From positions 1 to 43,421 of the forward strand of contig NZ_BJZQ01000011.1 in NCBI RefSeq assembly GCF_007992115.1: DNA of 43,421 bases, read 5' to 3'. The DNA comes from Aeromicrobium flavum. Lineage in GTDB: Bacteria; Actinomycetota; Actinomycetes; Propionibacteriales; Nocardioidaceae. The notes beneath the pieces are model-generated. The model saw only the letters and a program-made list of their open reading frames with translations. It had not been told where the DNA came from and searched no databases. Made by a program: the position numbers and the translations under genes. How positions within the stretch are numbered: the first letter of the stretch is position 1; each line of letters begins with the position of its first letter. Of this stretch, positions 8,527-16,769 are shown piece by piece.

Positions 8527-8532
8527 ATGCTA
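8527..8532 (-). promoter_or_regulatory. Leaderless-type -10 (TAGCAT) for methyltransferase-like gene
   Basis: Plus-strand ATGCTA reads TAGCAT on the minus strand and is separated by six bases from the ATG at 8520. Confidence 0.55.
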
Positions 8533-8538
8533 GCGAAG

Positions 8539-8552
8539 CGGCTTCGGAGCCG
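8539..8552 (-). terminator. Hairpin with TCGG loop after DUF1972 glycosyltransferase
   Basis: CGGCT, TCGG loop, AGCCG forms a compact 5-bp stem 24 bases past the stop at 8577. There is no T tract, as is common in high-GC actinobacteria. It also sits close to the promoter of the gene starting at 8520. Confidence 0.4.
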
Positions 8553-8576
8553 TGGCGCTTTCGCTTGCGCTCCGCG

Positions 8577-9719
8577 TCACGTGCTCCGGCGCCTTCCGCT
8601 CGCCGTCCGGCGGGTCGAGGAGCCGTCGGCGAGCCGGGCCGCGAGGGCGAGGTAGCCGTCGGTGACCGCGTCCCAGGAGTAGCGGTGCCGGACCCGCTCG
8701 CGGACGACCTCGGCCGTGGCGACGGCGCCCGGGACGTCCCCCTCGACCGCGACGAGGGCCGGGGCGAGCTCCTCCGGCGTCGCGAAGTACCGCGAGTCCG
8801 AGCCCAGCGACTCGGCGTTGAAGCTGACGTCGAACGCGATGACCGGGGAGCCGGCCCCGATCGCGCGGAGCAGGGACGGGTTGGTGCCTCCGACGCTGTG
8901 GCCGTGCACGTAGGACGCGGCGTTCGCGTACAGGGCGTCCAGGAGCTCCTGGTCCCACACGCCGCCGACCAGCCGGATGCGGGGGTCGCCCGCGGCGATC
9001 GCCTCGATCCGGGCCGTGTACTCGTCGGCGTACGGAGCCGAGCCCACGACGACGAGCGGCAGGGTCGCCGCGCTGTCCGCGTAGCCGCGCACGATCTCCA
9101 GCACGTGGTTCTCGGGCTCGAAGCGGGCGACGACCAGGTGGTAGCCGCGGTCCGTGAGCCCGAGCTCGGCGATGCGGGCGGTGTGCCGGTCCGTGAGGAT
9201 CGGGGCGCCGTAGACGAGCAGGTCGGTCGGGGCGCCGAACTCCTGCGTGTAATAGTCCGCGATCCCCTGGGCGTCGGCGATCAGGGCGTCGGCCCACCGC
9301 ACCGAGAGGGCCTCGGCCGTGCGGTAGTACCGACGACCCGCGCCCCCCCACTTGGCGCGCTTCCACTCGAGGCCGTCGACGTGCACGGCGACCGGCAGCC
9401 GGCGGAGGCGCAGCAGCGGCAGGAACACCGCGTTGGCCGAGTTGAAGACGAAGGCGGCGTCGTGGCGACGCCGGGTGGCCAGCACGTGGAGCACGGACAG
9501 GAAGGTGTGGCTCAGGGTCTCGAGGGCCTTCTTGCGCGCGGCGGGCAGGTGCACGAGCGTCATGCCCAGGTGCTCGGCCGGTTCGCCCTCGGCGCCCCGG
9601 CAGTAGACCGTCACCTCGTGCCCACGATCGGCCATCCGCCGGCCGATCTCCTCGATCGCGGTCTCGAAGCCGCCGTATCTCGCGGGCACGCCGCGGGTGC
9701 CGATCATGACGATCCGCAT
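8577..9719 (-). CDS. DUF1972-type glycosyltransferase (putative rhamnosyltransferase)
   Basis: A 380-residue GT-B protein. The N-terminus MRIVMIGTRGVPARYGGFET is the hallmark of the DUF1972 subfamily, whose studied members are mostly rhamnosyltransferases of cell-surface polysaccharides. VDGLEWKRAKWG and the donor-side HLVVARFEPENHVLEI, GVWDQELLDALY and HSVGGTNPSLLRAIG follow in the expected order. ATG at 9719 shares one base with the stop of the CDP-alcohol phosphotransferase gene (TGATG), so the two are co-translated. The C-terminus is Arg/Ser/Thr rich. In a glycan cluster this enzyme often adds the first deoxy-sugar after the priming sugar. Rhamnose as substrate is family knowledge, not proven here. 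Confidence 0.85.
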   Translation of the reverse strand: MRIVMIGTRGVPARYGGFETAIEEIGRRMADRGHEVTVYCRGAEGEPAEHLGMTLVHLPAARKKALETLSHTFLSVLHVLATRRRHDAAFVFNSANAVFLPLLRLRRLPVAVHVDGLEWKRAKWGGAGRRYYRTAEALSVRWADALIADAQGIADYYTQEFGAPTDLLVYGAPILTDRHTARIAELGLTDRGYHLVVARFEPENHVLEIVRGYADSAATLPLVVVGSAPYADEYTARIEAIAAGDPRIRLVGGVWDQELLDALYANAASYVHGHSVGGTNPSLLRAIGAGSPVIAFDVSFNAESLGSDSRYFATPEELAPALVAVEGDVPGAVATAEVVRERVRHRYSWDAVTDGYLALAARLADGSSTRRTASGRRRST

Positions 9720-10462
9720 CAGCGGGTCCCGGAGTCGAGGGCGCGCAGCTCACGCCACCACTTGACGAGGGCCAGGGCGAGCATCGCCGCGCACGCGGCG
9801 AGCACCAGCGTCCACGCGACCCGGAAGCCGGCCTCCCAGCCGAGCAGGACGAACACCCAGCACTGGAGGCCGTAGTCGGTGGGCAGGATGAGGAACCGGC
9901 GCACCGGGTGCTCCGCGGGCAGGCTCGCCGGGTCCACGGGCGCTGCCGGCGGTCGCAGGGTCGGCATGAGGATCAGGCCGAAGTAGGTCGCCGCGGCCAC
10001 GAGGGTGAAGCCCAGCGGCACCAGGAGCCAGCCGTCCGAGGGCAGGTCGAAGAAGCGGAACCAGCACACGGCGACCGCCAGGTGCAGGCCCAGGGTCTTG
10101 AAGCAGTCGATCGTGTGGTCGAGCCACTCGCCGGCCTTCGAGCCGCCGCCCCGCAACCGCGCGAGCTGGCCGTCGACCGAGTCCATCACGTAGCCGGCCG
10201 CGAGCAGCACCGCCACGAGCACGCCCGACCACCACGTCGGATCGACGAGCGCCAGCACCGCGATCCCCGCCCCCGAGAGGAGGGCACTGACGACGGTGGC
10301 CTGGTTGGGCGTGAGGCCGAGGCTGTTCATCCACGCGGCGACGAGGCGGCCCGCCGGCCGGTTGACGTGGCGGGAGTACGCGGCCGTGCCCCGGGCCGGC
10401 TTCTGGGCGGAGCGCAGCGCGTGCAGGCCCGTCCGGAAGTCGATGCGAGTCGTCTCGGTCAA
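9719..10462 (-). CDS. CDP-alcohol phosphatidyltransferase family membrane protein
   Basis: A 247-residue integral membrane enzyme. The family motif DGx2ARx8Gx3Dx3D is complete at about residues 97-119 (DGQLAR, then GEWLDHTID), providing the two-metal site that transfers a phosphoalcohol from a CDP donor. About five or six hydrophobic segments flank it. A TTG at 10462 is proposed as start, with GGAGAGG upstream; no ATG or GTG lies closer to the first conserved residues. It heads a two-gene operon with the DUF1972 glycosyltransferase, and TAGGCT (minus strand, 10517-10512) is a plausible -10. Family members make phospholipids such as phosphatidylinositol phosphate; in a glycan locus a role in lipid anchor or phosphoalcohol decoration is possible. 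The substrate is unknown. Confidence 0.82.
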   Translation of the reverse strand: MTETTRIDFRTGLHALRSAQKPARGTAAYSRHVNRPAGRLVAAWMNSLGLTPNQATVVSALLSGAGIAVLALVDPTWWSGVLVAVLLAAGYVMDSVDGQLARLRGGGSKAGEWLDHTIDCFKTLGLHLAVAVCWFRFFDLPSDGWLLVPLGFTLVAAATYFGLILMPTLRPPAAPVDPASLPAEHPVRRFLILPTDYGLQCWVFVLLGWEAGFRVAWTLVLAACAAMLALALVKWWRELRALDSGTR

Positions 10463-10511
10463 GGTGGCGCCTCTCCGCTGTCGCGCGTCTGCGGCGCGAA
10501 CGTCGCGCGTC

Positions 10512-10517
10512 AGCCTA
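10512..10517 (-). promoter_or_regulatory. Candidate -10 (TAGGCT) for CDP-alcohol transferase/DUF1972 operon
   Basis: Plus-strand AGCCTA reads TAGGCT on the minus strand, giving a leader of about 42 bases to the TTG start at 10462. The rest of the 178-bp divergent region (10463-10640) shows only GC-rich sequence and the mfd promoter. Confidence 0.45.
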
Positions 10518-10625
10518 GTGCGGCCGGGTACGCCCTGTCCTCGGCTTGCGGCGGCCCGTGACGGGAGGGACGGCGGCGGGGCGATCCGTGGCCGGTGACC
10601 GGCGAGCGACCATGGGCGGTGGCCG

Positions 10626-10631
10626 TAGTCT
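10626..10631 (+). promoter_or_regulatory. Candidate -10 (TAGTCT) for mfd
   Basis: TAGTCT ends nine bases before the ATG at 10641, so the transcript would have at most a few untranslated bases. Confidence 0.5.
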
Positions 10632-10640
10632 TGACAGGCC

Positions 10641-13600
10641 ATGGCCCAACCTCTTGTGACGGCGTCCGTCGCCGCCGAACCCCACCTCGCATCGTTCGTC
10701 TCCGCCGTGCGGGAGGGAGCCGAGACACTGCACCTGACGGCGCCGGCGCCGCTGTACCCGTTCGTCACCGCGGCACTCGTGCACGACGCCGCGGTCGTCG
10801 TCGCCGTCACCGCCACCGAGCGCGAGGCCGACGACCTGGCGGCCGCGGTGGGGGCCCTGATCGGACCCGAGGCCGTCGCCGTCTTCCCGGCGTGGGAGAC
10901 CCTGCCGCACGAGCGCCTCTCGCCTCGGTCCGACACCGTCGGCCGGCGGCTCGCCGTCCTGCGCCGGGTGGTCCACGGGGGCGACCAGCGGCCGCGCGTC
11001 GTTGTGGCGCCGGTGCGCTCGATCCTGCAGCCGCAGGTCAAGGGCCTGGCCGACCTGGAGCCGGTCGAGCTGCACGCCGGCAGCGAGATGGAGCTGGACG
11101 AGGTCGTCCGGCGGCTCGCCGACGCGGCGTACACGCGGGTCGACCTGGTCGAGCGGCGCGGTGAGTTCGCGGTGCGCGGCGGCATCGTCGACGTGTTCCC
11201 GCCGACCGAGGACCACCCGCTGCGCGTCGAGTTCTGGGGCGACACCGTCGACGAGATCCGGCGCTTCGCCGTGGCCGACCAGCGCACGCTCGAGCCCGTC
11301 GAGCGGCTGTGGGCCCCGCCGTGCCGCGAGCTGCTGCTGACCGACGAGGTCCGGGCGACGGCCGCCCGGTACGCCGAGCGTCATCCCTCGCTGGCCGAGA
11401 TCTTCACGAAGCTCGCCGAGGGCCACGCCGTCGAGGGCATGGAGTCGCTCGCGCCGGTGCTGTCGGGCGAGATGGAGCTCTTCGTCGACCTGCTGCCGGC
11501 CGGGTCCGTGGTGCTGGCGACCGACCCCGAGCGCATCCGGGCCCGCGCGGCCGACCTGTTCGCGACCAGCGAGGAGTTCCTCGCGGCGTCCTGGGCCAGC
11601 GCCGCCGGCGGTGGCGAGAGCCCGATCGACCTGGGCTCCGCGGGGTTCCACGAGCTGGACGAGGTGCGCACCCACGTGGCCGGGCTCGGCCTGCCGTGGG
11701 CCGAGGTGTCGCCGTTCGCGCTCGACGCCTCGCGCACGATGGACGCCGAGGCGGCTCCGCAGTACCGCGGCGACCTCGAGGCGGCCGTCGCCGACATCGT
11801 CCGCTGGCGGGGCGAGGGGCGGCACCTGGTGTACGTCGCCCCGGCCCACGGCCAGGCCCAGCGCGCCGTGGAGCTGCTCGGCGAGCGCGACATCCCGGCG
11901 GTCCTCGTCGACCGCGCGGACGGCGCCGACGTCGCCGGCCAGCGCGTCGTCCAGGTGGTCTGCGCCGACCTCGACCACGGCTTCGTGTCGGAGTCGCTCG
12001 GCCTCGTGGTCCTGACCTACGGCGACCTCGTCGGACAGCGCGCCCCCGAACGAGCCGCGCGCTCGATGCCGGCGCGCCGGCGACGCCAGATCGACCCGCT
12101 CGAGCTCAAGCCGGGCGACCCCGTGGTGCACGAGCAGCACGGCGTGGGCCGCTACGTCGAGCTGGTCAACCGGGTCGTGCACGGCGCAGCCCGGGAGTAC
12201 CTCGTGCTGGAGTACGCCGCGAGCAAGCGCGGCCAGCCCGCCGACAAGCTGTTCGTGCCGATGGACCAGCTCGACCAGGTCAGCCGGTACGTCGGCGGCG
12301 AGTCGCCCTCGCTCGACCGCCTCGGCGGCGGCGACTGGGCCAGTCGCAAGAGCCGCGCCCGCAAGGCCGTGCGCCAGATCGCGGACGAGCTGATCAAGCT
12401 CTACGCCGCGCGGCAGTCGACCCAGGGCCACGCGTTCGGTCCCGACACCCCGTGGCAGGCCGAGCTCGAGGACGCCTTCGCGCACATCGAGACGCCCGAC
12501 CAGCTCTCCACCGTCGACGAGGTCAAGCGCGACATGGAGCGCACCGTCCCCATGGACCGTCTGGTGTGCGGCGACGTCGGCTACGGCAAGACCGAGATCG
12601 CCGTCCGCGCCGCCTTCAAGGCGATCCAGGACGGCAAGCAGGTCATCCTGCTCGTCCCGACCACGCTGCTCGTGCAGCAGCACTACACGACGTTCGCCGA
12701 GCGGTACGGCCAGTTCCCGGTCACGCTGCGGCCGCTGTCGCGGTTCCAGACCGAGAAGGAGGCCAGGGCGACGCTCGACGGCCTGGCCGACGGCTCGGTC
12801 GACATGGTGATCGGCACCCACCGGCTGCTGCAGCCGGGCGTGAAGATCAAGGACCTCGGCCTGGTCATCATCGACGAGGAGCAGCGCTTCGGTGTCGAGC
12901 ACAAGGAGGCGCTCAAGCACCTGCGCGCCGCCGTCGACGTCCTGAGCATGTCGGCCACGCCCATCCCGCGCACGCTCGAGATGGCCGTCACCGGCATCCG
13001 CGAGATGAGCACGATCGCCACCCCGCCCGAGGAGCGCCACCCCGTCCTGTCGTTCGTGGGTCCGTACGAGGACCAGCAGGTCACGGCCGCGATCCGGCGC
13101 GAGCTGCTGCGCGAGGGCCAGGTCTTCTACCTGCACAACCGCGTGCAGAGCATGGACAAGGCGGCCGCCCGCATCCGTGACCTCGTGCCCGAGGCGCGCG
13201 TCGCGGTGGCCCACGGCCAGATGGGGGAGGCCCGCCTCGAGGAGGTCATGGTCGACTTCTGGGAGAAGCGCTTCGACGTGCTCGTGTGCACGACGATCGT
13301 CGAGTCCGGCCTCGACGTCTCGAACGCCAACACGATGATCATCGAGCGCGCCGACACGCTCGGCCTGTCGCAGCTGCACCAGCTGCGCGGCCGCGTCGGC
13401 CGCAGCCGCGAGCGCGCCTACGCCTACTTCCTCTACCCGCCGGACAAGCCCCTCACCGAGACGGCCCACGACCGGCTGGTGACGATCGCCCAGCACTCCG
13501 AGCTCGGCGGCGGTATGGCGGTGGCGATGAAGGACCTCGAGATCCGTGGCGCGGGCAACATGCTCGGCGGCGAGCAGTCGGGCCACATCGCCGACGTCGG

Positions 13601-14120
13601 CTTCGACCTGTACATCCGGCTCGTCGGCGAGGCGGTCGCGGAGTTCCGCGGCGACGCCGAGCCCGAGAAGGAGGTCAAGCTCGAGCTGCCGGTCGAGGCG
13701 CACCTGCCGCACGACTACGTGCCCAGCGAGCGGCTCCGGCTGGAGATGTACAAGCGCCTCGCCGACGTGCGCGCGACCACCGACATCGACGAGCTGCGCA
13801 CCGAGCTGCAGGACCGCTACGGCCCGCTGCCCGACTCGGTCGACACGTTGCTGCTCGTGGCGGCGCTGCGCGTCAAGGTGCGCGCGGCCGGCCTGACCGA
13901 GGTGACCTCGGCGGGCTCGAACATCCGCTTCACGCCGGTCACGCTCAGCGAGTCGGCCAAGCTGCGGATGAACCGGATCTACCCCAAGAACCTCTACAAG
14001 GAGGCCGTGAAGGTGCTGCTGGTGCCCGCGCCGCGCCAGGAGGGCATCGGGGGCAAGCCGCTGCGCGGACGCGAGCTGCTGGAGTGGGTCGGTCGCGTCG
14101 TCGACACGATCACCGGGTAG
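10641..14120 (+). CDS. mfd: Transcription-repair coupling factor Mfd
   Basis: A 1159-residue DNA translocase that removes stalled RNA polymerase at lesions and recruits UvrA. The N-terminal UvrB-like region (residues 1-300; AWETLPHERLSPRSD, RGGIVDVFPP) precedes the polymerase-interaction domain (about residues 485-550; LKPGDPVVHEQHGVGRYVEL). The translocase follows, with Walker A GDVGYGKTE near residue 644, DEEQRFGV near 745 and SATPIPRTLEM near 770. Helicase C signatures (HGQMGEARLEEVM, QLRGRVGRS) come next. The C-terminal TRCF domain ends in LEWVGRVVDTITG. Length matches the family. ATG at 10641 sits directly after the promoter. It heads the conserved actinobacterial mfd-mazG-eno block. Confidence 0.98.
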   Translation: MAQPLVTASVAAEPHLASFVSAVREGAETLHLTAPAPLYPFVTAALVHDAAVVVAVTATEREADDLAAAVGALIGPEAVAVFPAWETLPHERLSPRSDTVGRRLAVLRRVVHGGDQRPRVVVAPVRSILQPQVKGLADLEPVELHAGSEMELDEVVRRLADAAYTRVDLVERRGEFAVRGGIVDVFPPTEDHPLRVEFWGDTVDEIRRFAVADQRTLEPVERLWAPPCRELLLTDEVRATAARYAERHPSLAEIFTKLAEGHAVEGMESLAPVLSGEMELFVDLLPAGSVVLATDPERIRARAADLFATSEEFLAASWASAAGGGESPIDLGSAGFHELDEVRTHVAGLGLPWAEVSPFALDASRTMDAEAAPQYRGDLEAAVADIVRWRGEGRHLVYVAPAHGQAQRAVELLGERDIPAVLVDRADGADVAGQRVVQVVCADLDHGFVSESLGLVVLTYGDLVGQRAPERAARSMPARRRRQIDPLELKPGDPVVHEQHGVGRYVELVNRVVHGAAREYLVLEYAASKRGQPADKLFVPMDQLDQVSRYVGGESPSLDRLGGGDWASRKSRARKAVRQIADELIKLYAARQSTQGHAFGPDTPWQAELEDAFAHIETPDQLSTVDEVKRDMERTVPMDRLVCGDVGYGKTEIAVRAAFKAIQDGKQVILLVPTTLLVQQHYTTFAERYGQFPVTLRPLSRFQTEKEARATLDGLADGSVDMVIGTHRLLQPGVKIKDLGLVIIDEEQRFGVEHKEALKHLRAAVDVLSMSATPIPRTLEMAVTGIREMSTIATPPEERHPVLSFVGPYEDQQVTAAIRRELLREGQVFYLHNRVQSMDKAAARIRDLVPEARVAVAHGQMGEARLEEVMVDFWEKRFDVLVCTTIVESGLDVSNANTMIIERADTLGLSQLHQLRGRVGRSRERAYAYFLYPPDKPLTETAHDRLVTIAQHSELGGGMAVAMKDLEIRGAGNMLGGEQSGHIADVGFDLYIRLVGEAVAEFRGDAEPEKEVKLELPVEAHLPHDYVPSERLRLEMYKRLADVRATTDIDELRTELQDRYGPLPDSVDTLLLVAALRVKVRAAGLTEVTSAGSNIRFTPVTLSESAKLRMNRIYPKNLYKEAVKVLLVPAPRQEGIGGKPLRGRELLEWVGRVVDTITG

Positions 14121-14143
14121 GCCCGCAGCAGGTCGCTGCGGGC
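14121..14143. terminator. Bidirectional hairpin between mfd and beta-helix gene
   Basis: GCCCGCAGC, loop AGGTC, GCTGCGGGC is a perfect 9-bp stem starting right after the mfd stop codon, in the 30-bp gap between two convergent genes. It can serve both strands. No T tract is present. Confidence 0.75.
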
Positions 14144-14150
14144 CCCCGGA

Positions 14151-16574
14151 TCAGCGGCGGCCGGAGAACGCGCCGAGCGACTTGGTGCCCGGGGTGCGGC
14201 CGATCGCCTGGGCGATCGTCGTCGGCAGGGGAGTGGCGACCGACGCCGTGGCGCCGCGGACGGCGCTCGTGGTGGTGCCTCGGCCGTCCACGACCGCAGC
14301 TCCCTGCAGGAGGCGGGACGCCTTGTCGTTGCCGGTCCACGCGCGGAACTGGGCGAGGTCCTTGAAGCTCTTGACCTGCTTGAGGCCGTTCGCCCAGCAG
14401 GCGAAGTTGGCGGGCGCCGTGACGCCGCGGCGGTGGAACACGTTGTTGTTGGAGCGGATGCCGAAGTCGTTCCCGTGGCGGACCTGCGCCTCGTCCTGGG
14501 TCAGGATCGGGCACGTGTTCGACCCGGTCATGCTGACTACGTTGTTGCGCAGCTCGATGTCGTCGGTCTTCCACGGGATCGTGGCGGCGAGGGACGCGAC
14601 CTCCTGCTTGCGCGCATCGTCCCAGGCCGCGAACGGCCGCGGGTCGACGATCGTGTTGTTCCAGACGTCGACCGAGCCCGACGCCTGGACGCGCAGGCCG
14701 GTGCCGACGTTGCCGTAGATCTGGTTGTCGGCGACCAGTGCGCCCTCGCTCAGCTCGATCATGAGGCCCGCCGCGTTCCCGTGGATCGCGTTGCCGACGA
14801 TCGTCAGGTTCGAGGACGAGACGTCGAACCAGATGCCACCGGCGAAGGGGGTGTCGGCGACGACGTTGTTGCGCAGCACCACCCGGTCCGCGCGGGTGAT
14901 CTTGATGCCCGAGGCGACCGGCGCCGGCTTGAAGCCCTGGGCGTTGTTGCCCCGGAACTCGGAGTTCTCGATGACGAGGTTGCTCGACTTGTTGCCGCCG
15001 AAGCCCATGATGCCGTTGTTGGACACGGTCACGTTCCGGTAGCGCTGGCCGGAGGCCCACGCGGCGATGCCGACCCAGGCGTTGTCCGAGACCACGACGT
15101 TCTCGAAGGAGATGCCGGAGACGCCGGCGACCACCGCGGCGAACTGCTTCTGGGTGGACGCGTAGCGCCGCACGCCGATGCCGCGGATCACGACGTCCTT
15201 CGCGTGGATCTCCATCGCCTTCTGCAGGCTGCTCGCGTCGACCTTGCGCCCTGCGGGATTGTCGCCGATGACGATCCGCTTGCCGGCCTTGTCGATGAAG
15301 AACGTCCCGGAGGTCACGGACTTCTCGGAGGCGACCTGCGTCAGGGCGCGGCCGTCGAGCCACACCTGGTCGGGGTGGCTCGCCAGCGGGCGAGCGGCGT
15401 TCACCCAGCGACTCGTCTCGTCCTTCGATCCCGACATGATGCGGTGGTCGAACGTGTGGTTCCAGCCGGCTGCGGCCCAGCGGCCGCCCGTGGACTTCCA
15501 GTTCGTGACGCGCTCCGAGCCGTCGAGCCACACGGCCTCGCCCGGGGCGTTCTGGATCGTCAGGCCGGTCTTGCGGGCCCCGATGAGGAAGCTCTCGTGG
15601 TACGTCCCGCCGCGCAGGACGAGGGTGGCGCCGGCGGGTGCCTTGGACACCGCGTGGGCCAGGCTGCCGAAGGGGTTCTGGGCCGTGCCGGTGCCGCTTG
15701 CTGTTCCGCGCGCGGCGACGTACAGGGCGTTCGCGGGCACGGCGTAGCGCGCCGAACCGACTGGCGCCGATCCGAGCGTGCGGTCGCCCGCGACGGGAGC
15801 CGGGGCCGGAGCGGGCGCGGGAGCGGGGGAGGTGGACTTCGCGGCGGCGCGGCCCAGGACCGAGACGGCCGCGGAACGGGTCGTGGGGAAGGTGCGGACC
15901 TTCGTGCCGGCGCGCTGGCGCACCTTCGACGCGGTCGCGCGGTAGCGCCACGTGCCCTTGGGAGCCTTGATCGTGATCCGCACCGAGGTGCGCGTCTTGC
16001 GACTGGCGACGGTGCGCCACGTGCGCTTCTTGCCGTCCCAGCGCTGGAGACGGACGGTGCGCTTGACCTTGCTGGTGTTCGTGATGCGGAAGGTCACGGG
16101 CGAGCCGGCCGTCACCTTCTTCTGCGTCGTGCTGAGTCGCAGGGCGACCTTCTTCGCGGTGCGCGCCTTCACGGTGACGACGGCAGACCGGCGCGTCGCG
16201 CCGGACGCGACGGCGCGGTACCGGGAGGTGCCCTTCGGCGCCTTGACCGAGACGCGGGTCGAGGCGCGCATCTTCCGCTTCGCCACGGTGCGCCAGGTGC
16301 GCTTCTTGCCGTCCCAGCGCTGGAGGCGCACGGACCGCTTGGACTTGCTCGGGGCCGTGATCCGGAACTTCACGCGGGCGCCGGGGGAGACGCGGGTGTC
16401 GGATGCGCGCAGCTTCAGCGCGGGCTTCGCCGTCGCCTTCGTCGCGACAGCCACGGACGGCACCTGGACGCCGGTCGCCGCGGGCGCGCCGACAGCAGCC
16501 GTCGTCGACCCCACGAGAGCGAGGACGAGGAGGCTCAGGATGACCAAGGGACCGGTGGTGCGTGTGTGACTCAC
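14151..16574 (-). CDS. Secreted protein: two Ig-like repeats plus right-handed parallel beta-helix
   Basis: An 807-residue exported protein. The signal peptide (TTGPLVILSLLVLALVG, ending near APAATG) is followed by two tandem 92-residue beta domains, each containing the basic motif LQRWDGKKRTWRTVA. An Ala/Pro linker leads to a 'LYVAARGTASGTGTAQNPF' entry motif and a 'GATLVLRGGTYHE' cap, then many right-handed beta-helix coils with Asn ladders (VVVSDN, VTVSNNGIMG, VIENSEFRGNN, LTIVGNAIHGN, LVADNQIYGNVG). Such folds bind or cleave polysaccharides, but no lyase catalytic set is evident to me. GTG at 16574 is chosen because the signal peptide begins there. It sits next to an LCP-family gene and is absent from the usual mfd-mazG order, so it looks like an insertion. 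Confidence 0.85.
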   Translation of the reverse strand: MSHTRTTGPLVILSLLVLALVGSTTAAVGAPAATGVQVPSVAVATKATAKPALKLRASDTRVSPGARVKFRITAPSKSKRSVRLQRWDGKKRTWRTVAKRKMRASTRVSVKAPKGTSRYRAVASGATRRSAVVTVKARTAKKVALRLSTTQKKVTAGSPVTFRITNTSKVKRTVRLQRWDGKKRTWRTVASRKTRTSVRITIKAPKGTWRYRATASKVRQRAGTKVRTFPTTRSAAVSVLGRAAAKSTSPAPAPAPAPAPVAGDRTLGSAPVGSARYAVPANALYVAARGTASGTGTAQNPFGSLAHAVSKAPAGATLVLRGGTYHESFLIGARKTGLTIQNAPGEAVWLDGSERVTNWKSTGGRWAAAGWNHTFDHRIMSGSKDETSRWVNAARPLASHPDQVWLDGRALTQVASEKSVTSGTFFIDKAGKRIVIGDNPAGRKVDASSLQKAMEIHAKDVVIRGIGVRRYASTQKQFAAVVAGVSGISFENVVVSDNAWVGIAAWASGQRYRNVTVSNNGIMGFGGNKSSNLVIENSEFRGNNAQGFKPAPVASGIKITRADRVVLRNNVVADTPFAGGIWFDVSSSNLTIVGNAIHGNAAGLMIELSEGALVADNQIYGNVGTGLRVQASGSVDVWNNTIVDPRPFAAWDDARKQEVASLAATIPWKTDDIELRNNVVSMTGSNTCPILTQDEAQVRHGNDFGIRSNNNVFHRRGVTAPANFACWANGLKQVKSFKDLAQFRAWTGNDKASRLLQGAAVVDGRGTTTSAVRGATASVATPLPTTIAQAIGRTPGTKSLGAFSGRR
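16014..16325 (-). repeat. Tandem 92-codon Ig-like repeats within the beta-helix protein
   Basis: A stretch coding for LQRWDGKKRTWRTVA appears twice, at about 16014-16050 and 16290-16326, offset by 276 bp (92 codons) with only a few base differences. This marks an internal duplication of one domain. Confidence 0.75.
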
Positions 16575-16620
16575 GTGATTGATGGTCGCACGTTTTGCCC
16601 ATGATTTGCAATGTGATTGA
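16575..16620 (-). promoter_or_regulatory. Paired TCAATCAC direct repeats upstream of the beta-helix gene
   Basis: Plus-strand GTGATTGA occurs at 16575-16582 and 16613-16620, 38 bp apart, in a locally AT-rich patch immediately before the GTG start at 16574. No TAnnnT -10 was found. The rest of the 195-bp divergent gap to 16769 has a possible plus-strand TTGCAA (16642) / TATGGG (16664) pair. Confidence 0.3.
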
Positions 16621-16757
16621 GGGACACGCGGGCCCAATGAGTTGCAAGGGAGTGTCGGTGCGCTATGGGGGGAGTCCGCCACCACCGGTCGTGCAGCGCT
16701 CACGGGCGCCCTGCTCGCGCTTGCGGGGAAGCGTCAGGATTCGCAGGGGGCGACAAC

Positions 16758-16763
16758 TACAGT
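16758..16763 (+). promoter_or_regulatory. Leaderless-type -10 (TACAGT) before LCP gene
   Basis: TACAGT, six bases, then GTG at 16770. This supports the GTG over upstream in-frame codons. Confidence 0.6.
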
Positions 16764-16769
16764 GACGAG

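Noticed and set aside
8539..8576. Small RNA or short gene in the gap between two minus-strand genes
   Set aside because: The 56-bp gap only holds a short hairpin and the -10 of the downstream gene.
10515..13712. A 1065-codon open frame on the minus strand across mfd
   Set aside because: It is antisense to an unmistakable mfd gene and its translation is low-complexity (Val/Leu/Arg/Asp-rich), as expected for the complementary frame of high-GC codon usage.
16665..16769. Longer N-terminus for the LCP protein starting at 16665
   Set aside because: The added 35 residues resemble no LCP tail, and the promoter TACAGT lies inside them six bases before the GTG at 16770.
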